Below are positions 24,374 to 36,605 of a stretch of 64,000 bases of DNA, in pieces. Under the pieces are notes generated by a model. The model was not told where the DNA came from. It saw only the letters and a list, made by a program, of their open reading frames with translations, and did no database searches. This stretch comes from Favolaschia claudopus (Eukaryota; Basidiomycota; Agaricomycetes; Agaricales; Mycenaceae), in assembly GCA_037176885.1 (NCBI GenBank), contig JAWWNJ010000047.1:1-64000 (forward strand). Reading direction: 5' to 3'. Every line of letters begins with the position of its first letter. The first letter of the stretch is position 1. Made by a program: the position numbers and the translations under genes.

Positions 24374-26685
24374 CTAAGAACCACCAGGAAGCGACCAAGG
24401 CATCGGCTGTCCAGAAGTCTGCCCGTTGACTGCGGGCGATGAACTAGAAGAAAGAGCCGGAGTATGTAACGCATTATTTGGAACAAGCCCGTTTGGAAGC
24501 GACGGCTGTGTCGGTGCATGGACGTTTATGGCAGGCTCTGCATTGATCTGTAGAAATCCTGCTTGCGCCAAGAAATCCCACACCCGGCTCGTTTTGTTGA
24601 CGTCGATCTTGACCAAGTCTCTTGCTTCTCTCCTACGTAGCTTTCCTCCTCTTCTTGCGTATTCACGAACAAGAGTTTCTTTCACGACAAGGTAAGGTTT
24701 GGGAAGGATGCGGAGCTGTGAACAAAGCGTTTGTTCGACGGGGGTGAGTAGATGAAGGGAAGGGCTGTTGGCAAGATTCAGGGGTGCTAGAGATGACGTG
24801 AGGCTAGTGTTGGCTACTGTTTAGATTGAAGCTTCGCATTTACCTCGTTTCCGAGCATTTGAGGGGGTGGGGATATCAGCCACCTTTGGTGTTGATTCAC
24901 GATCATGACTCTTTCTACCTTCAGGAGCCTGACTGGAGCGATCCACCGACTGTCGACTTTTCTTCTCCGAAAGGGAGTATTCCCGGGGATTGATCTTTAT
25001 TTGCGTCTGGAGGTCGAAAACTTACGACCAAGTTGAGAAACAAAGAAAGAAAGCGACGAACCCGCTTTGCAACCTCGTTGATATATTTGTCGATGTCACC
25101 GGCGGTAGACAGGCCAAGACGACGATACTGCTGCAGGTCTTGAATCTTCTTCCGCAGCATAGCTTCATCTTAATGCGAAGAGATGAGCACGAAAACATGA
25201 TGGTATGGCAGTCCAAAATCGTACACAGAATGTCGGCAGAAAACGATTCGTAATCTTCAGCCGTTTGCAGTCGCGAGAAAGGTCGCAGCCTATGGACAAT
25301 ATCTTTCTCCTCTTTAGGCCGTTTCTTTTCAGCAGCTTGTATCTATCAAAGGATCAGACAAAGGAGGCAGAAAGGCGGGGAGGTGGGGGGAAACAGTCGT
25401 CTCACTTTTTTGTACTCTAAAAGTCCCCGATCAAACATGAGTCCCTTGCTTTCCAAACGTTTCTCGACTCGTTGAGCATACATCTCTAGGAGGGTTAATT
25501 TGAACGTTAAGGAGTGCTGTGTTTCTATGGGAGGCAGCGGAGTCACTTCGTCTTCTTCCTCGGCGGCACCCGATTCGGTGGTGTTACCCATGAGCACATC
25601 CTCTGAATTTGAGGGTTTCAAATGCGTGGCCACTTCACCGTTGATTCCGTTGACTGCGCTATGGGACGAGCCATTGACAAGAGGGAGTGGACCCTTGCCT
25701 TTGTGAGACATCTTTCGTTCGGCGACAACGACTGTGGAATTTGGAGCCACGCCATTCCGCTTGTCTTCCTCCCAGCGATGTCGAGCTTTGACATCGGGAT
25801 CATTCTCGTCTTCAGGAATTTGGTCACCACCATAGTCTAGACACACGCCGAATTCAAGATCTTTGACCAGATCCTCCGCTTCGTTGTCTAATTCGTGTTC
25901 AAACTCCAAACGTCCTGGGAGGAATGTAGCGATTTCGTGTATTCCCGGCGCTGAGGTGGGGGCCGGTTTCGGTGGCAAAACAGGCCGCGCATTCATTTCC
26001 GTTATACGTCGTCGCTTTGCCTCCTGGAATTGCTCGGGTGCTACATCGAATTTGAGATCCATTTGCTTATAGAGGGGGAGGGTCAGTAAAAGAATTAAAC
26101 CGTAGGCACGGTCGACTTGCAGGGAGGGGCCAATCTGAAGAATCAATATAGCAAGTGTTGTAATGTTTTTCGACTTCCTCTTTGGTCTGTGTACCGACAT
26201 GTTCCGCAATCTTCTTCCAGTTACCTAGGCCGTGATTGGCGATGCCCTTCAGGAGCAGTAATTCTCTATGGAGGGTAAACCGACGGAGAGCAGGCGAAAA
26301 CAGGACTAACTCATCGGCACCCCAGTCGGCGGAGAATATCGGATAGGAATTGAATTCCTACAACGCCGTGAACAGTTAACGGTGGCACAAAAAGACTTGC
26401 GCACAATAACGCGATACGCGTGTGTTCGAAGGTGCGTTCCAAATTCTTTTCCCGCGCAAAAGCAAGGAGGACAAATGTCGACGCCATCTTCAGACAGGCA
26501 AGCAGGGTCTGCACATTTTATGCGAATGCTGTGTGTCAGGTCGCAGGCGCAAGAATCGCACTCTAATTGGATGCCGGGTTCATTGACGGCTGCGCTGAGG
26601 ATGAGCGGCGCGACATTTGAAACGAACGCTACGTGCAAGCAATTTCGTCCGGTTGAAGCGGCGGTTTCCGGTGGGTAACAGTCAT
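24374..26685 (-). CDS. ADA2: transcriptional adaptor Ada2 (ZZ-SANT-SWIRM), SAGA subunit
   Basis: Ada2 binds and stimulates Gcn5 in the SAGA histone acetyltransferase. The first exon MTVTHRKPPLQPDEIAC joins across a 38-bp intron to NEPGIQLECDSC. This starts a ZZ zinc finger with the pairs CDSC, CxxxxC and CPPC (about 26430-26590). A SANT/Myb region follows (SADWGADE, LLLLKGIANHGLGNWKKIAE and VGTQTKEEV, about 26180-26340). The middle is acidic and Ser-rich, with a helix YAQRVEKRLESKGLMFDRGL near 25450. The C-terminal SWIRM domain contains REARDLVKIDVNKTSRVWDF and LAQAGFLQIN (24530-24640). It ends PMPWSLPGGS. Domain order and length are typical. Confidence 0.94.
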
Positions 26686-26920
26686 CTGGGCGTTGACGGC
26701 GACGTTGAGGGTGACGCTGAGCAAATTGCAATAGAGAGTACTATAGTCGTTGAGCAGAAGCGAGCAGCGTGACTTGAACGTGACCAAGGGTTGTTTCTTA
26801 CAAGAAAACTAATGAAAAACAAACGGTAGCGTACAATAATCATAAGCTATAAGAGATAGTAGGGCTGCGCTCAGAAAACGCGTAAGGTACACATATAAAG
26901 AGGCTCAAATTAGCCGGAAA

Positions 26921-29900
26921 CTAGGCGCGTTTGTTCTTGGCCACAAACGCGTCAATCATATGCATCATATTTCCTAAACCGGGCTCGTCAGGAAGCCACT
27001 CGCCATTGTTGACGCAAAGAATCTTCATGCGCTCGTGGTACTCCAGGTCGGGAAGCAGCTTCGGTGTGATGAGGAAGTATTGTGCACTATCCGGCTTGCA
27101 CGTCACCTCCACCATCGAATTATGCACCATACGTTCAGCGCGTTGGTCCATGCCCTGATTGATCTCGTCGACGAGGGAAAACGGGGCACGCGCCTGCTCG
27201 GTGAGACTCATGAGGTACAGGATGGTAGTCAGCGACCGTTCCTTGGAATGGCTCAGTGTATGACCTAGTGATAGAAACTAGTGAACAATACATACCCCGC
27301 CTGACTGCCGCTGGCTTGTTAGCAACTGCAGCTTCTCGGTATCACGGAACTTGACGAGAATGTCGATAGCCCACTGAGCGTATGACTCGTCCTCTCGCAC
27401 ACGGATTTCACCAGCGCAGCCAATACCTGAAAAGGTTTGAATTAACAGGAGCAGATTTGATGTATGGGTGCGTGAAACACACGGTCGAAGGCAGCAGAAA
27501 ACTTTTGTCCAATGCTCGCGACAAGGGCTCGCAGATTTGGCTCCCAGTTGTCCTATGCATAGATTCAGACGGGAACGGAGCTTTGTTCGGCATATAAACA
27601 TACTCGGGCATTCTTAATATTCTTCTCAATTTTGGCCGCCTGGCGCTCTCTGCCTTCAATAGTCTTCTGAAGGACCTCGATCTACACATGCGGGTGAGTT
27701 GAATCCTGTCGGGGAACAGCACACTCACATCCCGCTTTCGTTTTTCGTACTGCTCCACTACCCCAGGGTTTGTGTTGGTGTTCATTTCAAGGTTAGCTTC
27801 CTGCTTCTCAAGCTCCATCTGTAACTCTTCCATCGAACGCAAGTCAACATTTTCAGCGGGCGGTGGGGGCTCCTGGCCATTCTTCTGCGACTCTTTGACA
27901 ATGGTTTCGTACGCAGTACGCGCCTGTTCCTGCTCTTGATATTCTTCACGCAACTCCTCCTGTAGCTCCTTGAGCATGTCTTGACTCGTTTGCATGAGGG
28001 CCTTTGTCGTCTTCTTTGATTCTATGAAGGCCGCATCGACTGCAGAGAGACCTATCAACACCGACATGGCCGGAATGGACTGAATATACTAACTCTTATT
28101 GAATTCCGCAAGCGCGAGCTGATACTTTGCGTCCTTGCGATCACACAGCTCTTTCAATGCGGTTTTCTTTGCGCATATCTGGAGATACTGAAGGCCGAGC
28201 GTGGTCGCGTTCGTCTGTTTCGTGATGACCTCGCGAGCAAGCTCCTAGAAAAATCAATCGTTCACAGGCCTTCAGCATGAGGCAGGAACGTGAACGCACG
28301 ACAGCTTCGGTAACAAGTTTGACGCGTTTCTTGCCAATGTTCATGATCTGAGCACGAAGTCTTGCGTCTACTTCGGCGACATTACCCTTTTTGAGCGCAT
28401 TTGCCCTAGTTTGTTCCGCAGATTCTGCAGTGACACTTGAGATATGGAATGTCCAAAGACGAACAGAGCGTACTGCGTTTTCGCTCCCGCTCAGTTCTCC
28501 AATTTGCCTGCTGGCGGATGGCATCCAGGCGCTGATCGAATGTAGCCTGCGAGACATCAGGTTCCACACGTGTGTGTAGAGGGCAAGAACTCACGAGATC
28601 TGCGTTGTGCTCTTGTTTCACTTTTGCCAGACGCGTGTATTCTAGGCCCACTTCACGTTCCTCGTCGTGAATTTTCACCGCCTCCTGCTTGCACCGGAGT
28701 AGAATGTCGTCAATTCGCTCCTTTTCAACGGGGTTCACTGCAGCAAAGCATGGGTATTCAATCAAAGATTGTGACAGGTTACTGCGTACCTTGAGTGTTG
28801 CCGCCAAAAGTACGGGCCGGGGGCAATTCGGTGGCGGAGGAAAGTAAAGTACGTTGCCCGTACTTGGACCGTGAGACTTGGTGAAGCGTTCCGCGCTCAA
28901 CGAAGTTGGTACTTGGTGTGCGTCCGTTAGGTCCTGAGCGCCCAACCGCGTCGATTGCGCCTTGCAAATCTTTGATACCACGTAGCGATATCGCCTATGC
29001 TCGGAATATAATACATTGATAACCAGGCAGGGAGAAGAGATGAGGGTTTACCGTGCGATGCATATTCAACTCACGCTTGAGATACCACTTAAGCCCTTCG
29101 GGACAATCAACATAGTCGATGGCATAGCCATCAAAACCGCGCTGTGCGAGCTCGTCTGGTGTCATGGGCGGAGGGGTGAGATCATTCTCAGTGCCAGGAC
29201 GATACCATGTCGGAACGCGCGCCTTGCGGCCCAATCCCGGGTTGTCGTTGATGAGGTGGTTGAGGAGGTCATAATCTTCTTTACACTGACACACAAACAT
29301 CTACCGCATGGTGAGCAGACATCTGGCAAGCTACAAACGAAGACTGACCCTCATTTGAGCCGGTCCGAACGAGTTTTCGACGGCGGCAGCGAAATTTTGG
29401 TCGGGTACCGTCACGGACAAACATGGCGGTTCAAAAACTTCCATCTTGAACTTATCCTTGTTGGCGCGAAGCCAGTGTACGGCGTCTCCGGCGTCGCGAT
29501 TCCACTGCATGAGATTGCCGAGCTTACGAGCCTCAATCGAATCAAGCGCCTTCAGCCTAAGAAACTATAAACATAATGAGAAGACGATTGAGTGAGTGAA
29601 CACAGACTGGTGTCTGCCATCAGCTTCGGCATTGTCGTTCCGCCTCCTGCGTTCCTTCGCGGCTGCCGACCTTCGGTCATTGGTACGTTTTTCTGCCTCC
29701 CAGGGAGATGCCTCAAAGTCATCGACAATGCGCTTTCTTTCCGCTTTTACTTCAGATTCGTCTTCGACTTTAACCTGAGAAAAAGGTCAGTAGAGCCACA
29801 AAATGTGCAATCCGACACACCTTAGCAGCCAGCTCTTCCGTTATCGAGGCGATTTGCGCTTCCGCATTTTTAATGGTGTTGAGCCGAACCTTCTCCTCTT

Positions 29901-31423
29901 TCTTCGAGTTGGCCAGAGCAGTATGTGCGTCATCCGCTTTAGATTCCTGTACATAGAACCGACATGGAGCGGAAATGCAAGAGCGAACATTGAAGGGACA
30001 ATACCAGCTCCTCACACTCCTGCGTCTTTTTCTCAACCTTGGCGAGCACCGAACACAGATCTTTCTTGACCAGCTCGCGCTTGCCGTGTAGCTCAGCGGC
30101 ATCTTCCTCCAATTTACTATTGTGAGAGGATTGGAAAATGAAGGCAAAAGACGTGAAAGCGCGTACGCGAGCAAAGCATGTGCGGGTTGGTTTCTTGCCT
30201 GAAGGCGACTAACTCTAGCGTGCGAAGCACGCTGTTTTCCTTTGAGAGCGAGCCATTCGTCGCGCGCCTCACGATAATGTTGTACGGGAATAAGAACGTT
30301 TAGCATTGCGATCTATCAGCAAGACAGTCAATTTCTATTGCAAAATGAATGCGCAAACGAATACAACCTTGCGTTCAATTTCCTTGCGCTCGCGATAGCG
30401 CTGAACATCGCGTTCAATGTTTTCATTGCGCTCTTGTAGCTGGAGCATAGTCGCTCTCTCGCCTTGTATTTTCTGAGACCCCAGCTAAGTAAAAGTTCGC
30501 TTGTAGGAAGAAGACACAATTTACCTCGTTAACCTCCTTGAGTTGCGCACCTGTATCAATGAGGGTGGCGTGCCATGTCTTCAATCTCTCATCACCGGCA
30601 GCATTCTCTGTCTCCCGCAACAATTCAACAGGTGTCATTGCGGCGAACGAGCTAACTTTGTCCTGGGGCAGAAATGAGCACAAGTTGCCAACTTGGACAT
30701 TGAGTCGCGCGACGCGCTCCGTTATTTCGTGACCAGTTGCCCCACGTCCATTGAGTGTGAAGCTGGAAGTCTTGGCTGTAGCGCTTAGGCTCCGCTTGAT
30801 CACTAGATTCGGCTCGTTTGAGGGTGACTTGAGCTCAATCTCGATGTGCCCTTCGTCAGCGCCGATTTTGACGTAGCTCGGGAGCTCTGTAGCGCGGCCG
30901 AGGATCCGGGGTGGCCAGTTTAGGCCGATGCATATAGCGCATGCGATGCTGGACTTGCCGGTGCCGTTAGGCCCAATGATCATGTTCAGGTATGGGCCGG
31001 GGCAAAATTCCACAAAGTCGTATGTTACAAAGTTGCGCAATTGAATGCGGACAATAGAGCCAGGAATGTATCTATCGCAAGGTATGGCCATTGACACCCA
31101 AAACTGAAGGAAAACACGCACCCATCAACATCGCGAGGGAGAGTTTTGACGCGCGCTACAAGTGGCACGGGGGGTTCAGCTTCCTGGCCCTGTATTTCAT
31201 CTTCCTGATTGCGCGCAAGAGCATCTCCTGCGTCATTGACGCGGGCGCGCTTCGCACCCTTTGGCGACATCTCCTCGTCTTGCGCATGCGCGCGCGACAT
31301 TTCGTCTGGAGCTCCGTGTGCCTTACCCTTGTGTTTCTCTGTCTTGGGGATGGTTTCTGCCTTCACTTGTGTAGTAGACTGAGGATTGACATCCTCGTCG
31401 GACGTGTCGGCGCGACGAACCAT
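26921..31423 (-). CDS. SMC5: SMC5, Smc5/6 complex ATPase
   Basis: Subunit of the Smc5/6 complex, which acts in recombinational repair and rDNA stability. The start MVRRADTSDEDVNPQSTTQV is at 31421-31423, followed by a Lys/Glu-rich leader. The N-terminal ATPase head has SIVRIQLRNFVTYD and Walker A MIIGPNGTGKSSIACAICIG (about 30930-31010). FLPQDKVSSFAAMTPVELL is the conserved post-head block. Long coiled-coil arms run from about 30400 to 27650 with a hinge between (region near 29000-29300 includes FDGYAIDYVDCPEG). The C-terminal head has the signature LTSQRQSGG (about 27300), then LVDEINQGMDQRAER as the D-loop region after Walker B. It ends LPDEPGLGNMMHM and a short basic tail. About twenty introns. 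No defect seen in catalytic motifs. Confidence 0.95.
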
Positions 31424-31733
31424 GACGGGACACAGGATTCGATGGTGGGGGTAGGTAACAACGCGAAAAGTCACATCCGAGTCACTGTCACGCCGCGCGT
31501 GTAGCGGCCAGAAAAAGCGATAAAATCGACTGATAAACTCCAATTATGTATAAGGGGCCTTAAGCACCCAGCCCTACAGTTCACTATCGGACCTATGTAG
31601 CTATTGCCCTTTCAACATTGGCAAATTTGAGTTATCGTGCCACACCGAAATTGTGAGTTGTAAGACCGAACGAGGTCTGCCAATGAAAATGAATCCAGGA
31701 CGTGTACGAGCAACTTGTGAAAGTACGACCCTG
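31424..31733. other. intergenic, SMC5 promoter and DPB4 3' flank
   Basis: 310 bp between the DPB4 stop and the SMC5 start, both on the minus strand. No gene or clear promoter element was seen. Confidence 0.4.
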
Positions 31734-32712
31734 CTAGTCGATATCAGCCCTAGGATCGTCGAGACCTCTGGAATCCTGCTGCATTTCCTGCACATCGAGA
31801 GCAACAGTATCAATGAGCTCCTCAGGCTCGTCCTCATTATCATCGGCCTCCTCGTCTTCCCCTCCATCTGGCTGCTCAACTTCATCCTCTGCCTCGGGGT
31901 CCACCGGAATGGGGGGATCCATGTCAACGTCCCCCTCATCATCAACATCCATAGCCATTTCGTGAGCGGTAGTCATTGAGTCCGCTGGATCGGGGTCGTG
32001 GGAGCTACTGGGCGCGAGAGCCGGAGGCAGAAGAATCACCGCCTTTTCTTTGCCCTTCACAGACTTGGGCGTGGATGTGACTGGCGCGGTTTTACCCTTC
32101 ACGGCGTGGCTATTGACATTGGAGCTGCCTTTCTTGCTTTTGTCAGTCTTGGCCTGTTCGCGGTAGACTATAGCGCACAATGTTTAGTGTTATCATCAAG
32201 TCAAACGCAATGAGCCGACGCGCCTAAGAGTTCAGCCTGGAGCTTGTCCACCAGGTCTCCGAACTCAATCATTTCCAAGGCTTTTAGCACGTCTGACGCT
32301 GAGATACTTTTGTGTTGTTTGGACAAAGCCACATCGTGAGCGCTTTGGAAAAGACGAGTCAGAATGAGGAACAGGAAATATCGACGGGGACTTGCGTAGC
32401 AGCTAGAGAACGCGTCGAAACGATTTTGAAACGCGACTTGGGGCGAAATACGACACACCCAGATAGTTGATGAATACGGTGGAGCCTTTGATGAGGGACA
32501 GAACGGTTTCCTTCTGCATTTTCACGTTATCGGGGAGCTGAGGTGTATTCAATGAAGAATTCGTCAAAGACGTTTCAACAACACACTGCAGATCTAGCAA
32601 TTCTCGTGACGAGCGATTTCGGGAGTTCAAAGTTGTCTATGCCTTCTGAAACGAGATCTTGTTGAGCCTGAGCTGAGATTGCGCCCCCTTGCAGAGCTTC
32701 CTTTCGTGGCAT
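31734..32712 (-). CDS. DPB4: DNA polymerase epsilon histone-fold subunit Dpb4 (POLE3-like)
   Basis: Histone-fold protein that pairs with Dpb3 in DNA polymerase epsilon and, in other fungi, in ISW2/CHRAC remodelling complexes. The start MPRKEALQGGAISAQAQQDL is at 32710-32712. The histone fold is spread over three exons: FELPKSLVTRIAR, then LPDNVKMQKETVLSLIKGST and VFINYL, then AHDVALSKQHKSISASDVL, ALEMIEFGDLVDKLQAEL. The tail has a Lys/Ser-rich segment (KTAPVTSTPKSVKGKEKAV) and a long acidic C-terminus ending DPRADID. The tail is longer than that of human POLE3 but similar in character. At least one intron end is assigned only by frame. Confidence 0.92.
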
Positions 32713-33263
32713 TATGGGGCGAAGTCTGTGGTCAAGTTGAGCAATGAGATATTGAGTTGAGATGGCACCCGGAGTGACACACTTGTAACAACGTCACAGC
32801 TGCAGAAAGTTGCGAAAGTTGTCTGTTTGGCGCCAGTGTTTTTGATGCGCACTCACTCTACTCACAACTACCACTACAACTGTACCTTTCTTTTCAAACA
32901 AACACGATGAGCCCCAGGCACGAGTCAAGCGCCCAAGTCCTGCCTCTCGCATGGCCGCGATCTGTCTCTCACTCCCGCAAAGTCTCACCGTCGCCTCATT
33001 ACGACTGACTTGGGTTGGATGGCGACACTGCTAGTCGCATGTATTATCCCACAACTCGCAATGCGACCCTTTTCGGTCTTGATTCAGGCACCGCTCCTAA
33101 ACGCGCTAGTAATACTTGGCCTCCTGCAGCCTAATTTCCGTGTGTTGGTCTATGTTTTGCGGCGGCGTGCCATTGCGCCATTCCGCGTGAAAATGAGTAC
33201 CCTATCACTCCAGACATTATAAACCTTACGGCGCGATGGTCATCTCTGCTTGCTCTGCCCTTC
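32713..33263. other. divergent intergenic region, DPB4 / sulfate permease
   Basis: 551 bp between divergent starts. It holds a 70-codon plus-strand open frame (33010-33222) with no family match and no splice path into the permease. I regard the region as promoter and 5' leader. Confidence 0.45.
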
Positions 33264-36050
33264 ATGGAGACTGCTAAGCGCCTCGCAAAACGCGTCGTCG
33301 CGTACCCAGACAACGCCGTACCCTACATTTCCACAACAGACTATTTTGGCCATCTCGCACAAGATCCACGGCGGCCTGTTCGTTTTTCAACGCAAATATC
33401 CACTTAGGCCCTCTCACTGAATTCTGATAGGTCGGCAACTATCTCTGGAGTCTCTTCCCAATTCTTTCATGGATCACCAGATACAGTACGTTTTCCGCCT
33501 GGATCATTTTCTAATTCACAATCTCTGTGTTTAGATCTAGGGTGGGCAACAGGCGATCTTATTGCCGGCCTCACAGTCGGCATGGTCCTCGTACCCCAGG
33601 GCATGTCTTACGCTCAGGTTTGTTTCGTTCCACTCAACCCAGCTTGTGCTAACTGCCCCAGATCGCGACCCTGCCCACTGAATACGGCTTGTACTCGTCC
33701 TTCGTCGGCGTCACCATCTACTGTGTACGCACCACCACCAGTCATCGATGCATACCTGACCTCCGCGCAGCTCTTCGCGACGTCCAAGGACGTCTCCATC
33801 GGCCCCGTCGCCGTCATGAGTCTCATCATGTCTCAAATCATCGGCAGAATAACCGACGCGCACCCCGGTCAATGGTCAGCTCCTCAAATCGCCACCACCG
33901 TCGCTTTCATCTGTGGCTTCATTGTCCTCGGTATTGGCCTGTTGCGCCTGGGACGCATCGTCGAGTTCATTCCTGCGGTTGCTGTGTCCGGTTTCATGAC
34001 CGGTTCTGCCATCAGTAAGTGCTGAATCCGTTTCGATATCAACTAGAATTAATGTGAAGCAGGTATCGCTGCCGGTCAAGTCCCGGGCCTCATGGGCATC
34101 ACTGGCTTCAAGTACGTAGGACTTCTCTCCTCGATGTCCCTTGGATTGACTTCGGGTAGTACTCGCGCTGCTACGTACCAGGTTATCATCAATACTCTCA
34201 AAGGCCTTCCCAGAACCAAATTGGATGCGGCTTGGGGTCTCCCGGCTCTAGGTGTGGTCAGACTTGTATTTTTCGTCATCTCTACTCACTTTGCGTTCCC
34301 CAGTCACATTGTACGCCATTCGGTCCCTGTGCGACTACCTTGGGAAGCGCTATCCGCGCCGGCGACGCATATTCTTCTTCATCTCCGTCTTAAGAAACGC
34401 TTTCGTTATACTCGTCCTGACCATCGCGGCATGGTTGTACACCCGCCATCGGAGGTCGGCGAAGGGAACCTACCCTATCAAGATCTTACAGAATGTCCCG
34501 CGAGGACTTCGACACGTCGGCCAGCCTGTCATCGACCATGGTCTCATCAAGGCACTTGCAGGAGAGCTACCAGTCGCGACAATCGTCCTTCTCCTGGAAC
34601 ATATAGCCATCTCTAAATGTTTGTCGAATTATTCTCTTCGTTCTAGACGCGCGACTTATGATTCTCCAGCTTTTGGCAGGCTGAACGGTTATGTCATCAA
34701 TGCTAACCAGGAGCTCATTGCCATTGGGGTCACGAATACGGCATGTCTTCTATTCCTATGCACGCTTTTTTGAATCTGAGAAAAATTGGACAGGTTGGTT
34801 CGTGCTTTGGTGCTTATCCCGCGACTGGCTCTTTCTCTCGTTCCGCTCTCAAATCCAAGTCTGGTGTGCGGACTCCCCTAGCCGGGCTGGTTACAGCCAT
34901 CGTGGTGCTTGTCGCATTATACGGTCTTACCCCTGCCTTCTTCTGGATCCCCAATGCCACACTATCGGCCGTCATCATCCACGCCGTTGCCGACTTGGTC
35001 GCATCACCCGCTCAGGTTTACTCATACTGGCGAGTATCACCACTCGAGTTTGTGATTTGGCTTGCAGCTGTCCTCATCACGGTGTTTTCCTCCGTGGAGA
35101 ATGGGATCTACACCTCCATCTGCACATCTGTAGGACTCCTCTTGATTCGCATTGCATACCCGCGCGGCGCATTTTTGGGCAAGGTCACGGTCCACAGCAG
35201 CCGGATGGATACCAAAGAATCGCGAGATGTGTTCGTTCCTCTCACCAAGGACGGCGTAACGAATCCTCATATCAAAATCGATCCTCCGTCTCCGGGCGTC
35301 ATCGTCTACCGTCACGAGGAAAGCGCCATATTTCCCAACGCTTCTCGCCTCAATTCGGAGCTTGTCAGCTATGTTAAAGCGAACATGCGGCGGGGCAAGG
35401 ACATGTCTAATGTCCCTCTGAGCGAGCGCCCATGGAATGACCCTGGACCTAGTCAGCAGGGAGCTGCAGCTGAGCAGATTGAGAATGACAGTCGGCCTGA
35501 CTTGCGCGCTATCGTAATCGATCTTTCTGCTATGTGAGTGCACTCTTGAATCAATGGTGACTCGGCTGTCTTACCTCCTCATTAGCTCGCACATCGACGT
35601 CACAGCCGTACAATCTCTCATAGACACCCGGAACGAGGTTGAACGATGGGCAGACCATTCTGTGGAGGTAAGAATCTCGTTTACTTTCCTTCTTTCCCCT
35701 CCATCTCAAGACCTGTACAGTTTCATTTTGCAACTCTGCTTTCTCCTTGGATCCGACGCGCTCTTATTGCCGGCGGATTTGGCACAGGTATCCCGTCGTC
35801 TCAGGTACCTCGTGAGATTGCGCAGGTTGTTCCATACCGCGAGCTGCAAGGCGGTAATACGGCTGAATTGCGCAAGCTGGGACGAGAATCTGATGATGCC
35901 GAGGCGGGGGAGAAAACTCCAAAAGTTCCCGAGTCGTTGGACGAGTACGCGCCCGTGGTTGAGACAGATACGCCTTTCTTCCATTTAGATCTTGCTGCAG
36001 CTGTGCATGCTGCTGAGACTGCGTCGACGTCAACTCCAACTCCAACATAG
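33264..36050 (+). CDS. SulP/SLC26 family sulfate permease
   Basis: Plasma-membrane anion transporter; fungal members take up sulfate by proton symport. The start METAKRLAKRVVAYPDNAVP (33264) opens a cytosolic leader. A 53-bp intron (33378-33430, donor GTTCGT) joins PRRP to VGNYLWSLFPILSWITRYN. The transport core has WATGDLIAGLTVGMVLVPQG, MSYAQIATLPTEYGLYSSFV, ATSKDVSIGPVAVMSLIMSQ and VAVSGFMTGSAI. Later come LLEHIAISK, a SCFGAYPATGSFSRSALKSK block and YGLTPAFFWIPNATLSAVII. A STAS domain follows (VIVYRHEESAIFPNASRLNS; RAIVIDLSA and SHIDVTAVQSLIDTR). The tail ends ETASTSTPTPT. About ten introns. Substrate is inferred from family. Confidence 0.93.
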
Positions 36051-36605
36051 CTGTATATCATGATTATGAATACCAGGACGCACTGTACTACATACTGCTA
36101 AGTACCTACGATATATTTACGACTTGTAATCATACCCCAAACCATGGAACTGTTTTGAACCATCAGGTTCAGAACGCTGCACGACGTGCGTCGCACACCA
36201 ACAACATCCTCAAGGTCGTTTCAAAATGCGTGAAGGCGGTGCGGACCGGGCGGTGTAAAACGAAGGCAACGAGTGGATCGTTTAACGCACCGAGCGCGCT
36301 ATGGATTGGTTGAAGCGAAGCAGGAACAAATTGGAGTGAGAGAAAACGAGGCGAGGGAAGTTGGCCATCTGGTTCGCGCCGCGATGTCTGATAATATGCG
36401 CGGCTGATAGGTGTTTCAACCTTCACACTTCACGTCGCATTGCACACTAGATTGAAGACAGACAACAAGCCAAACAAAGAGCTATACCATATGATAAATA
36501 GAGTGAGTGAGATTCCTCTGTAGATAGAAACGAGAAAAGAGCATTGTAAAGAGTGTAGTAAGTTAACTGATCGAGAAACGAGATTCAAAGAGTGTGGTGA
36601 GATTA
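36051..36605. other. convergent intergenic region
   Basis: 555 bp between the stops of the sulfate permease and the arrestin-like gene. Short open frames on both strands show no domain or consistent splice sites; presumed 3' untranslated sequence. Confidence 0.45.

Noticed and set aside
33010..33222. 70-codon plus-strand frame with hydrophobic stretches before the sulfate permease
   Set aside because: No family match, and the permease leader METAKRLAKRVV at 33264 matches relatives without it.
33370..33431. Apparent frameshift in the sulfate permease
   Set aside because: Removing a 53-bp intron restores conserved sequence, so no disruption is needed.
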